12,964 nucleotides of DNA from an archaeon. Its GTDB lineage: Archaea; Thermoproteota; Nitrososphaeria; Nitrososphaerales; CADDZS01. Where the stretch lies: contig JAKAPU010000063.1 of NCBI GenBank assembly GCA_021806865.1, forward strand, positions 1 to 12,964, read 5' to 3'. Made by a program: the position numbers and the translations under genes. A model generated the notes under the pieces. That model worked only from the letters and a program-made list of their open reading frames with translations. It ran no database searches and was not told the origin of the DNA. This document shows, in pieces, positions 6,922-12,964 of this stretch. The number at the start of each line of letters is the position of its first letter. Position 1 is the first letter of the stretch.

Positions 6922-8292
6922 TCAGGGGATCCTCAAAATAGGATAGACTGTCTTTTGGTGAGACAATGACATGCTGAGATCTCCATGACCTACTAGACCG
7001 TACTGCGATCTCGGTTCCAAGAAGAGAGCAAGAGCTGGTCCACCAAGCTGATCCGTTCGAAAAATCCTGTATCCTTCTAGCGTCCTTTTCTCTTTCTTCA
7101 CGACGAAATTGTCGTCCTTCCTATTCATTATTTGACTTTCAGGAGTCTTGTTTGTGGTGCGGTCTATTGAATAGGATTCCACTTCTTCGACACAGTATGG
7201 TTTCGAAATTTCTGAACGAAACGCATGTCTATCCAAAATCTTCAGTGCTTTCAATTCATCTCGAGGAATTGCGTAAGCACGAGGAAGCTCGACAAGCTTC
7301 GAAATCTTGACATCCTTCAAATAAACTTGAAGAGGAACAGTTTCTCTTTCTCCAGTCAAGGCATTCTTGTACTTCATCTCGAATGTTCTGTTCGAAGGAT
7401 AATATTTGTAACGGATCGGAACAAGCTTTCCTTTGTCTACGATTGTTTTGGAAGTCAGAAGTATTTGATGACTGCTGGCCCACCTGATGATTGAACGTAA
7501 CGCTTGATACTGCGCCGAGACCAGTTTCTCTCTCGTAATTCTATTGTCATTCTTTGTGGAATCGCGCCCTTCAACAAGAATTGTTAGTGTTTCGTAACGA
7601 ACTGCAAGAGAATTTCTGGCATCGACTAAATCGAGCGTGCTTCCTCGCGCTCTACCTGAGCCTTTGAGTAGCAAGTATCTCTCGCAGCTGAATCCAAACG
7701 AATTTAGCTCGGATTTGACAGTTCTAACAAGATTTTCGGTCACTACCTCTTGATTTGGAAACAAGTTGACCACTGGATTTGTAGGAGTATCCAAGAACAC
7801 ATCATAATCGATTATGCGATTTTCTGCTAGCAGAAGTTTCCTTCTTGGTGGGTAATTGTGAACGTCCACGATCAAATGAGGTCTCCACAATCTAACGAAA
7901 TCATGGATAGCACGAGTCTCCTTTGCATCCAGTCTCTGGTGATCTCTATTCAGATCGATCTGCAACGAGTTTTCTCTCGTCGCTTGATTTGACCCATCAG
8001 GATTTGCATCGAGTAGTATAGCTAGCTGTGCTGATGAAAGTGTCTCCGAATATGATTGGTTCGATTGAGTAGCCAATCTAAGTACAGCCTTTCGCCCATC
8101 TGCTTCGTCGCCGTGCTGGCCAGCCATGATGAAAATCCTAAGTTCCGATTTATTCTGTCCGATGAAGACGACATTGAGCGGCCGTTGCTGTTCTGAAAAA
8201 CCAATGATCTTCAGATTCACAGAGATCGATTCAGCTTTGGATATGTTCTCATCCTCAAGTTGTATGTTATCCAAAACAGATTTTTCATTCAT
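6922..8292 (-). CDS. M14-family zinc carboxypeptidase-like protein
   Basis: Predicted zinc metallopeptidase that trims a C-terminal residue, or opens an amide, of a peptide or peptide-like compound. The 456-residue protein carries the M14 signature in order: AGQHGDE with zinc ligands H60 and E63, NPDG at 97-100, substrate-binding R106 and the DLNRDH box (113-118), third zinc ligand H145 in VDVHNYPP, and a candidate catalytic Glu (E241 in ILVEGRD). So the enzyme looks active. There is no signal peptide or membrane helix, so it acts in the cytoplasm. Residues from about 275 to 456 form an extra beta-rich C-terminal region (ELPRAYAIPRDELKALKILD) that I associate with a subset of M14 enzymes. ATG 8292 is the start, with GAGGT nine nt upstream. 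It lies 93 nt after the ABC exporter and 76 nt before the broken kinase, all on one strand, so its substrate is probably what the exporter moves or its precursor. Confidence 0.85.
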   Translation of the reverse strand: MNEKSVLDNIQLEDENISKAESISVNLKIIGFSEQQRPLNVVFIGQNKSELRIFIMAGQHGDEADGRKAVLRLATQSNQSYSETLSSAQLAILLDANPDGSNQATRENSLQIDLNRDHQRLDAKETRAIHDFVRLWRPHLIVDVHNYPPRRKLLLAENRIIDYDVFLDTPTNPVVNLFPNQEVVTENLVRTVKSELNSFGFSCERYLLLKGSGRARGSTLDLVDARNSLAVRYETLTILVEGRDSTKNDNRITREKLVSAQYQALRSIIRWASSHQILLTSKTIVDKGKLVPIRYKYYPSNRTFEMKYKNALTGERETVPLQVYLKDVKISKLVELPRAYAIPRDELKALKILDRHAFRSEISKPYCVEEVESYSIDRTTNKTPESQIMNRKDDNFVVKKEKRTLEGYRIFRTDQLGGPALALFLEPRSQYGLVGHGDLSMSLSHQKTVYPILRIP

Positions 8293-8385
8293 AACTAGCA
8301 GACCTCATTGACCTGAATAGTCATGCATCTGAATCGCTTCTATTCGTATGCAAGATTGAATCAGACCCTTCTTAGCATTGTTGCT

Positions 8386-10191
8386 TCAAGTAGAAATGAA
8401 ATGACCTAGCAGTCGCGAGCTTGGTCTTCTTATCTCTGTTTCTCCAGAATACTCAGTTCTTTCAATCTCTTCTGCTATTCTGCCATAATCCATAAGGACA
8501 ACACTGTCTGCGATTTCAGCAGTCCTTGCCCGATGACTTACAACTACTGTCGTTACATGACTCTTCAGACGAACCAATGTGTTTGATATTGCAATTTCAG
8601 ATTCAGGATCAAGAGCAGATGAAGGTTCGTCCAGCAAAAGTATCTTTGGCTTCCTCAGCAAGGCTCTAGCGATCGCCAGTCTCTGAGCCTGCCCACCTGA
8701 TAAAATCACTCCATATCCTTGTCCGAGAACTGTGTCAAATCCTTTCTCGAGTTTCGTGATGAACTCTGTCGCGTTAGCAAGTAAGCACGCTTCCTCAATT
8801 TCTTTGTCTGAAACATCAGGATTTCCCAAGCGAACGTTTTCCGACACTGTATCATTGAAAATCAAGGGAGCTTGAGGTACCACAGCTATCTTTGATCTCA
8901 AAGATCGCAAAGTGACTTCGCGTATGTCTTGGCCGTCAACAAGAATCTTCCCATGAGTCGGATCGTACAACCTAAGCATCAATTTCAGCATGGTGCTCTT
9001 CCCGGAGCCATTTCTGCCAACTAGAGCTGTCAGCTGATTTGGTTTGATTGTCAGGTTTACAGCTGTGAGTGCTTGCTCCATCTGTCCTTCATAAGAGAAC
9101 GAGACGTTTTGAAATTGCATCTCTCCATGGCCTATAACGAGCTCCGGCGCGTTCGGGATTTCCTGAATGGATGAGCGAATATCAATTACATCTTGAATGC
9201 GTTCGAATGCAACAAGCCCCTTTTGGTAAATGTTTGCCATTTCGGTGAATTTGCGAAATGGAGCATAGAGTAGAACGACAAATCCAGTGAGAGTGACAAG
9301 CGTACCCATGCTGATCTGCCCAGAGACCACTTCAAGACTCCCAAACCACCAGGTCATCATTAGACCAAGGCTCGTAAGGCCCCAAATTAGTGCGTTGATA
9401 AGTCCAACGTACCTCTGAGCTTCCAATTGGTCTGAGAGAAGCTTATCTGACTGAATAGAGAACTGAGCAATAGATCGAACTTCGGCAGAGGAGGACTGAA
9501 TTGTTTCGATCGCGTCCAAGTTTTCCTTCGCTATCGCGGTCAGCCTGCCTTGATCTGTTCTCACTCTCTTAGTTGCTTTTCGAAGTTTTGTTTGAAACTC
9601 TCTGGTGATCAACCATTGTAGAGGAAGCATTGATGAAGCTATTAGTGCAATGAAAGGATTGATTAAGAAGAGCAATGTGACAGGATAAAGAACTTCCAAA
9701 ACGTTGGTCGTCATCTTTACGAAGATGTTTTCAACGAAGCGTTTGGTCGATTGAGTATCCACAATGACTCTGTTGAGTAGTTCTCCAGAGCCAAACCTCG
9801 AATGAACGTCTACTGAAATGAAGTCTAGTTTTCCTATCAGATCCTTTCTGAGGTCGGATAAGAAACGCCTACTGAGCCTTGCTGTCGAAGTAGTACTGTA
9901 GTACGCTGTTACTCCGTACAATAATGCGGTTGCAAGAAGTCCAATGATTGCAAAATCAATTATTTGCCCTTGATTGTGCAATGTCAACAGCCCGTAAATC
10001 GACGCACTGTTTCCAAGAATTCCATTGACAAGTGCTCCGGTGAGTATAGGGACTTGCATTGGAACAATGGCGAAGATCATAGACCAAACAAGAGCGGCAA
10101 CCAGATTGCGCCTAAATTTCACGATTCGTGAGAAAGCAAGTCTGAAAGCAGACTTACTTTGCTTTTGCGCTTGAGTAGTTCTCGCAGTCAT
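8386..10191 (-). CDS. ABC exporter, fused membrane and ATPase domains (MsbA/MDR type)
   Basis: Half-transporter expected to work as a homodimer in the cytoplasmic membrane and pump a substrate outward using ATP. The 601 residues comprise a transmembrane domain with about six helices (about 30-330; for example LVAALVWSMIFAIVPMQVPI, 30-49) and a C-terminal ATPase. All motifs are intact: Walker A GRNGSGKST (392-400), Q-loop Q440, signature LSGGQ (497-501), Walker B ILLLDE with catalytic E522, D-loop SALD and H-loop H553. There is no N-terminal C39 peptidase domain, so it does not cleave a leader peptide itself. The ATG at 10191 is a clear start. It follows the P-loop gene by 64 nt and precedes the M14 gene by 93 nt, so it probably shares their transcript. 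The substrate could be a peptide, lipid or drug-like molecule; context favours a product of its operon. Confidence 0.92.
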   Translation of the reverse strand: MTARTTQAQKQSKSAFRLAFSRIVKFRRNLVAALVWSMIFAIVPMQVPILTGALVNGILGNSASIYGLLTLHNQGQIIDFAIIGLLATALLYGVTAYYSTTSTARLSRRFLSDLRKDLIGKLDFISVDVHSRFGSGELLNRVIVDTQSTKRFVENIFVKMTTNVLEVLYPVTLLFLINPFIALIASSMLPLQWLITREFQTKLRKATKRVRTDQGRLTAIAKENLDAIETIQSSSAEVRSIAQFSIQSDKLLSDQLEAQRYVGLINALIWGLTSLGLMMTWWFGSLEVVSGQISMGTLVTLTGFVVLLYAPFRKFTEMANIYQKGLVAFERIQDVIDIRSSIQEIPNAPELVIGHGEMQFQNVSFSYEGQMEQALTAVNLTIKPNQLTALVGRNGSGKSTMLKLMLRLYDPTHGKILVDGQDIREVTLRSLRSKIAVVPQAPLIFNDTVSENVRLGNPDVSDKEIEEACLLANATEFITKLEKGFDTVLGQGYGVILSGGQAQRLAIARALLRKPKILLLDEPSSALDPESEIAISNTLVRLKSHVTTVVVSHRARTAEIADSVVLMDYGRIAEEIERTEYSGETEIRRPSSRLLGHFIST

Positions 10192-10255
10192 TTTACATGA
10201 TCAATTTCCGAATGCACTGGATGAGCGAAGAGAATAGAACGCAGTGAGTCTCTGA

Positions 10256-11413
10256 CTAACTCACGATTTCTACAGAGCTCGAAGACTCTGAACCTCTCTC
10301 AGGACTCGCTTCATTCGTTTCTAGGTTGTTCTCAATAGGAAATCTGTTGCTGAACAATCCGTCTACTACCCGCGCGAGGGATCTACTTTGGTCAGCTGAC
10401 GAAATCACTGGCACTGCGCTGATACTTTGGAATTCTTTTACATACAGCGGAGAAGAAGTCATTTTACCAGAAACACATGCGACTGAATATCCTAACGCTT
10501 TGATCAGGTTGACGGCATGAAGACCAGAGAGTGAGCTTTCCGCAGCAAGCACGATTTTGTTTACCATCCTTCTGAAAGATGGATCTTCAAGTATCATTGT
10601 TGTTTCTCTTTGAATGACTCCATCAGCGATTTCCATGACAACTATGTCTGGCTCTGACTTCTGTACATCTGACATCATGGTGTTGAATAGATCGATGAGC
10701 TCGTTTTTCGAAGACAAGTATGTAGATGGGAATCCGTAATCGCTGAAATCAGCAACGAATTTTGCACCGGCTGACCTAAGCTCATCTTGGTCGCGATTAG
10801 AGACGCTCCCGGTAAGCTTGCATGCAGCAACCTTGAAACCTTGTTCGGATAGTGACCTGACAAGCTTTCTGGATACGGTCGTCTTTCCAGTGTTCATTCC
10901 TGTGCCGACTACTACGATTAATTTCTCAGGTCTGTCAATTGGAACCTCGGTTCTGAACTTCAATTTTTTCGTATTGATTCTTTGACCAATGCCATCCATG
11001 ATGTATCCAATGAAACTGAGGGAAGTGGGCTTCTCGATGTCCTTGTGTTTTGATACGACAGTTCCCACCATGCCTCCAGCGGTCAGAAGGCTCAGGTTGT
11101 TTGTTCCGGTTATCAGGCCCTCGTAGGCGTCGGTCGCGTAACGGTTTCCAAAAACTCCGACGATTAAATCACCGGGATAAATTCTGATTTTCGAGTTCCC
11201 AGAGGAAACGATTGTATCGTGGTAGCCAATACTTTCCACTTTCAGTAGAGCGAGGTCTCCAGATGACGGGATCTCGTTGTTAGAACCTGTTGCAAGCTTG
11301 AAGTCATTTTTCCAAATATTTCTGCAAGCCCAGCTCCACTTTATTTCTTCACTCAAAATGTCTGTTGATGCCAATGCGATTGATTGCATTTTCCTTTCAA
11401 TACTTGGTAGCAT
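10256..11413 (-). CDS. Two-domain SIMIBI-type P-loop protein (BioD/MobB-like ATPase domain), function unknown
   Basis: A 385-residue cytoplasmic protein with a beta-rich N-terminal domain and a nucleotide-binding C-terminal domain. The first (about 50-150) has GDLALLKVESIGYHDT, a PGDLIVGVFGNRYATDAYEG stretch (80-99) and TAGGMVGTVVSKHK. The second opens with a Walker A loop (VVVGTGMNTGKTT, 167-179) and AACKLTGS (196-203). It then has DIVVMEIADG (256-265), like the Walker B/acidic patch of dethiobiotin synthetase and MobB relatives, and VACVSGKM (311-318). That group contains kinases, amide ligases and cofactor enzymes, so ATP-driven phosphorylation or ligation is likely, but the reaction is unknown. 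The tail (360-385) is Ser/Glu-rich and probably disordered. ATG 11413 begins it; ATG 11389 is an alternative. It is the first gene of the exporter operon, behind repeated TAGTAC motifs. I recognise the fold, not a named family. Confidence 0.8.
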   Translation of the reverse strand: MLPSIERKMQSIALASTDILSEEIKWSWACRNIWKNDFKLATGSNNEIPSSGDLALLKVESIGYHDTIVSSGNSKIRIYPGDLIVGVFGNRYATDAYEGLITGTNNLSLLTAGGMVGTVVSKHKDIEKPTSLSFIGYIMDGIGQRINTKKLKFRTEVPIDRPEKLIVVVGTGMNTGKTTVSRKLVRSLSEQGFKVAACKLTGSVSNRDQDELRSAGAKFVADFSDYGFPSTYLSSKNELIDLFNTMMSDVQKSEPDIVVMEIADGVIQRETTMILEDPSFRRMVNKIVLAAESSLSGLHAVNLIKALGYSVACVSGKMTSSPLYVKEFQSISAVPVISSADQSRSLARVVDGLFSNRFPIENNLETNEASPERGSESSSSVEIVS

Positions 11414-11431
11414 ACGGGGTGAATTTAGGAC

Positions 11432-11492
11432 TTGTAGTACACTCCTGAAATGTTAGTACTTACGTAATCAACATTTTACAACTGTACTACAA
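11432..11492. promoter_or_regulatory. Promoter region with three TAGTAC-type sites
   Basis: In front of the P-loop gene the hexamer TAGTAC occurs at 11435-11440 and 11454-11459, and its inverse GTACTA at 11484-11489. The outer copies extend to a perfect 9-bp inverted repeat (TTGTAGTAC at 11432-11440, GTACTACAA at 11484-11492). An 8-bp palindrome TTACGTAA lies between (11460-11467). A TATA-like stretch read on the minus strand (TTGTAAAATG, about 11482-11473) falls between the sites, which would place transcription start near 11450. The layout suits repressor or activator control of the exporter operon, perhaps by the nearby tandem winged-helix protein; the link is inferred. Confidence 0.45.
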
Positions 11493-11507
11493 CGCTCATT
11501 AACTACG

Positions 11508-11513
11508 AAAAAA
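11508..11513 (-). terminator. T-run between the regulator pair and the exporter operon
   Basis: Six T residues on the minus strand, about 97 nt after the stop of the three-helix membrane protein and upstream of the TAGTAC promoter region. It would separate the regulator/membrane pair from the exporter operon. The call rests on the T-run alone. Confidence 0.35.
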
Positions 11514-11609
11514 GGTTCAAGCGGATTTCTTGGCTGGAGCTTAACATACAAATTCCTCTAACTCGCAGTGAGGTAATTTCTTGCTGTGAGCGATTTATTT
11601 GGTCGATAT

Positions 11610-11945
11610 TCAGTGATCAGCGGGCTTCTCTGGAACCCGTAGTTTCTTACGCCCCGAGCCTATGACTAGAGCGAGGAAAAACAGGGCAAGTATGATGAAA
11701 TTCAAGCCAGCTCCGATAAATTCTGCCACGTAACTAGCCAATGGTAGGACTTCGTCAACCAATGTTTTGAGGAAGAATGCAAGAAAGGCAGCAGAAAAAA
11801 GAAGGAGTGAATAGTGCCTACGCCGGCTCCAGCTGTACATAGACAGTGCAAAGAGTAGTAATGAGAAGATGCCTGCAGCCAATTCCAAAGTGGCGATGAC
11901 TCCAACTCGCAAAACAAGCTGAACAGCGATGTGCCCAGCAATCAA
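11610..11945 (-). CDS. Small three-helix membrane protein next to the regulator
   Basis: A 111-residue integral membrane protein with three hydrophobic helices at about 14-38, 45-68 and 77-96, a basic first loop (WSRRRHY, 39-45) and a basic tail (GSGRKKLRVPEKP, 97-109). No catalytic motif is visible. The TTG start at 11945 is forced: an in-frame TAG immediately precedes it, and a GGTGA ribosome binding site lies seven nt upstream. It follows the tandem winged-helix gene by 39 nt, so the two are almost certainly co-transcribed. Archaeal genomes often pair a winged-helix regulator with a small multi-helix membrane protein, which suggests a membrane signal passed to the regulator; this function is inferred and unproven. 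Confidence 0.8.
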   Translation of the reverse strand: MIAGHIAVQLVLRVGVIATLELAAGIFSLLLFALSMYSWSRRRHYSLLLFSAAFLAFFLKTLVDEVLPLASYVAEFIGAGLNFIILALFFLALVIGSGRKKLRVPEKPADH

Positions 11946-11957
11946 CTAATTTTCACC
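11946..11957 (-). promoter_or_regulatory. Ribosome binding site for the three-helix protein
   Basis: Minus-strand GGTGA followed by AAATTAG and the TTG start at 11945. It supports a non-ATG start directly behind an in-frame stop codon and matches the GGTGA seen in front of an internal vapB start. Confidence 0.5.
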
Positions 11958-11984
11958 ACGTTCAACTCTTATTTCCTCTCTCCA

Positions 11985-12539
11985 TTAATTATCTTGTGTT
12001 GAGCTCTCCTTTTCCTCGACGTTTACAACTACGTCAGCAATAGTATCTGCCCACCTCTCCCATAATGTGGGATGGTAGCTCTTCAAAAGCAGGAATATGG
12101 TCTCCTTATCCACCTTTATTGAATAAGTTATGTTCCCGAGGTATTGATGTGCTTCGACCAGACCGGAACTAATTAGGCGCTTCACATGCCATAAGACTGT
12201 ACTGACTGAAAGTTTAGAGTAGGTTGATAGATCTCGCTGGTTTACTCCAGGGTTTAAAGTGATGTACAGAAGTATGTCCCTCTCTGAGCTTTGTGACAAT
12301 ACGTCGAGGACGTCAAGATCTGTCTCCCCGAACACCAAATTGGTGTAGTAACGCTTGTAGAGACCTCTGCGCCTAGAGACTATTACTCTGTCCTTTTCCA
12401 GCTTGTACAAATGATATTGGAGCACTCCCATGGCCAGATCTATCTCTCTCTTGATCTCGCGTAAGTGCGTACCTGGATGATTGCGTATGAAAGCAATGAT
12501 TTGGTCTCTTCTAGGTTCTGATTCCGGTGGGTCATCCAC
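11985..12539 (-). CDS. Tandem winged-helix transcriptional regulator
   Basis: A 184-residue cytoplasmic DNA-binding protein with two winged-helix domains in a row, a common archaeal design. The first (about 10-66) starts RRDQIIAFIRNHPGTHLREI, has a recognition helix near 36-53 (AMGVLQYHLYKLEKDRVI) and a basic wing (SRRRGLYKRYYT). The second (about 85-145) starts SERDILLYITLNPGVNQRDL, with its recognition helix near 111-128 (SVSTVLWHVKRLISSGLV). The C-terminal 40 residues are acidic. No ligand or metal site is obvious. The start is GTG 12539. Co-transcription with the three-helix membrane protein, 39 nt downstream, is likely. It is also the closest regulator to the exporter operon and a candidate for binding the TAGTAC repeats, although that is inference from position alone. 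Confidence 0.88.
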   Translation of the reverse strand: MDDPPESEPRRDQIIAFIRNHPGTHLREIKREIDLAMGVLQYHLYKLEKDRVIVSRRRGLYKRYYTNLVFGETDLDVLDVLSQSSERDILLYITLNPGVNQRDLSTYSKLSVSTVLWHVKRLISSGLVEAHQYLGNITYSIKVDKETIFLLLKSYHPTLWERWADTIADVVVNVEEKESSTQDN

Positions 12540-12585
12540 ATTCCGACACGCCCAAGAACTCCATATTCAGAAGAGCTGCAGGTTC

Positions 12586-12598
12586 TTGGTATAGTATG
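12586..12598 (-). promoter_or_regulatory. Possible TATA element for the regulator gene
   Basis: A minus-strand CATACTATACC-like element lies about 50-60 nt upstream of the GTG start at 12539, compatible with an archaeal TATA box and a leader of about 25-30 nt. The remaining sequence from 12540 to 12724 shows no gene. Confidence 0.25.
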
Positions 12599-12724
12599 AG
12601 AGAAGATCGCATTTATGGGTTGCATCCACCCGTGACTGGCGAATCTTGCTGTTAACTCGTGAATGAGTCATTAGGCGTGTAGAACATTCGCAAGAACAGA
12701 TCGAGATATCTTATGATTTCTATT

Positions 12725-12964
12725 CTATTCTTCAATGGTCTTCTTTAAAACGTAATCAAAGTACCTCTCGGTCACGCCTTTGCTGGTCCACTCTGCTCGT
12801 AATGTAGTCTTCTTTTCGACTTTCCTCAACTTAGAGAGTAGCGAGCGATTCAACTCCTTGGACTATTGCAACGCTTCCAACTCGGTATCTGCATCTCACC
12901 GTGCTATGCCACGGCACAGGGAAATCCTTTCTACTCGGGATCCTCTGGATATGATTTCGGAACC
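12725..12964 (-). pseudogene. Decayed gene tail running off the right edge
   Basis: Read on the minus strand and ending at the TAG at 12727-12725, the sequence codes for a protein-like C terminus (SKLRKVEKKTTLRAEWTSKG, then VTERYFDYVLKKTIEE). Upstream in the same frame come SKELNRSLL, a TAG (12865-12863), DADTELEALQ, a TGA (12898-12896) and RISLCRGIAR. A neighbouring frame is also open from the window edge and reads protein-like (KDFPVPWHSTVRCRYRVGSV). Several stops and a probable frameshift suggest a broken gene whose start lies outside. I cannot name the family. Alternatively the last 42 codons, from TTG 12853, are a small separate gene. Confidence 0.4.

Noticed and set aside
8293..8385. 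Very short ORFs (for example a 7-codon peptide MHDYSGQ) in the gap before the M14 gene, considered as a peptide precursor
   Set aside because: Too short and without leader-core features or a ribosome binding site. No convincing precursor peptide gene was found in any gap of the operon.
9891..9904. Two TAGTAC copies inside the ABC exporter gene
   Set aside because: They lie in the coding sequence of a conserved membrane helix region and reflect Tyr/Ser/Thr codons; not near a promoter.
1..12964. CRISPR repeats, insertion sequences, rRNA or tRNA genes, integrase attachment sites
   Set aside because: I looked for regularly spaced repeats, transposase motifs and RNA signatures on both strands and found none.

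Overview
The window looks archaeal, most likely from a Nitrososphaeria/Thermoproteota-type archaeon. The evidence is indirect: many TTG and GTG starts, occasional GGTGA-type ribosome binding sites, T-run ends instead of hairpin terminators, a tandem winged-helix regulator paired with a small membrane protein, and a standalone flavodoxin of an archaeal type. No rRNA, tRNA, CRISPR array or insertion sequence was seen. The lineage is inferred, not proven.

Left part (about 1-5700). A minus-strand coiled-coil protein of unknown function (186-1076) is divergent from a plus-strand metal-dependent amidohydrolase/deaminase (1116-2471). Then come a minus-strand VapBC toxin-antitoxin pair (vapB 3118-3378, vapC 2680-3090) with a palindrome in front of vapB, and a minus-strand flavodoxin followed by a two-helix membrane protein (3790-4575, 3516-3770). 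Last is a plus-strand creatininase-family amidohydrolase (4593-5687). The two hydrolases suggest breakdown of cyclic amides, amines or related ring compounds.

Middle (5688-6845). This stretch is gene decay. A secreted or membrane beta-rich protein survives only as frame-shifted pieces (5732-6084). A uridine-kinase-like P-loop gene (6178-6845) is broken by one nonsense codon and one single-base frameshift, and is otherwise still readable.

Right part (6922-12539). A colinear minus-strand set reads, in order of transcription, a two-domain P-loop protein (11413-10256), an ABC exporter with fused membrane and ATPase domains (10191-8386), an M14 zinc carboxypeptidase-like protein (8292-6922) and the broken kinase. 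A spaced TAGTAC motif sits three times in front of the first gene. Upstream on the same strand are a tandem winged-helix regulator (12539-11985) and a three-helix membrane protein (11945-11610). The set looks like an uncharacterised system for making or trimming, and exporting, a small molecule or peptide; its substrate cannot be read from the sequence. The right edge (12725-12964) holds what seems to be the tail of another decayed gene.
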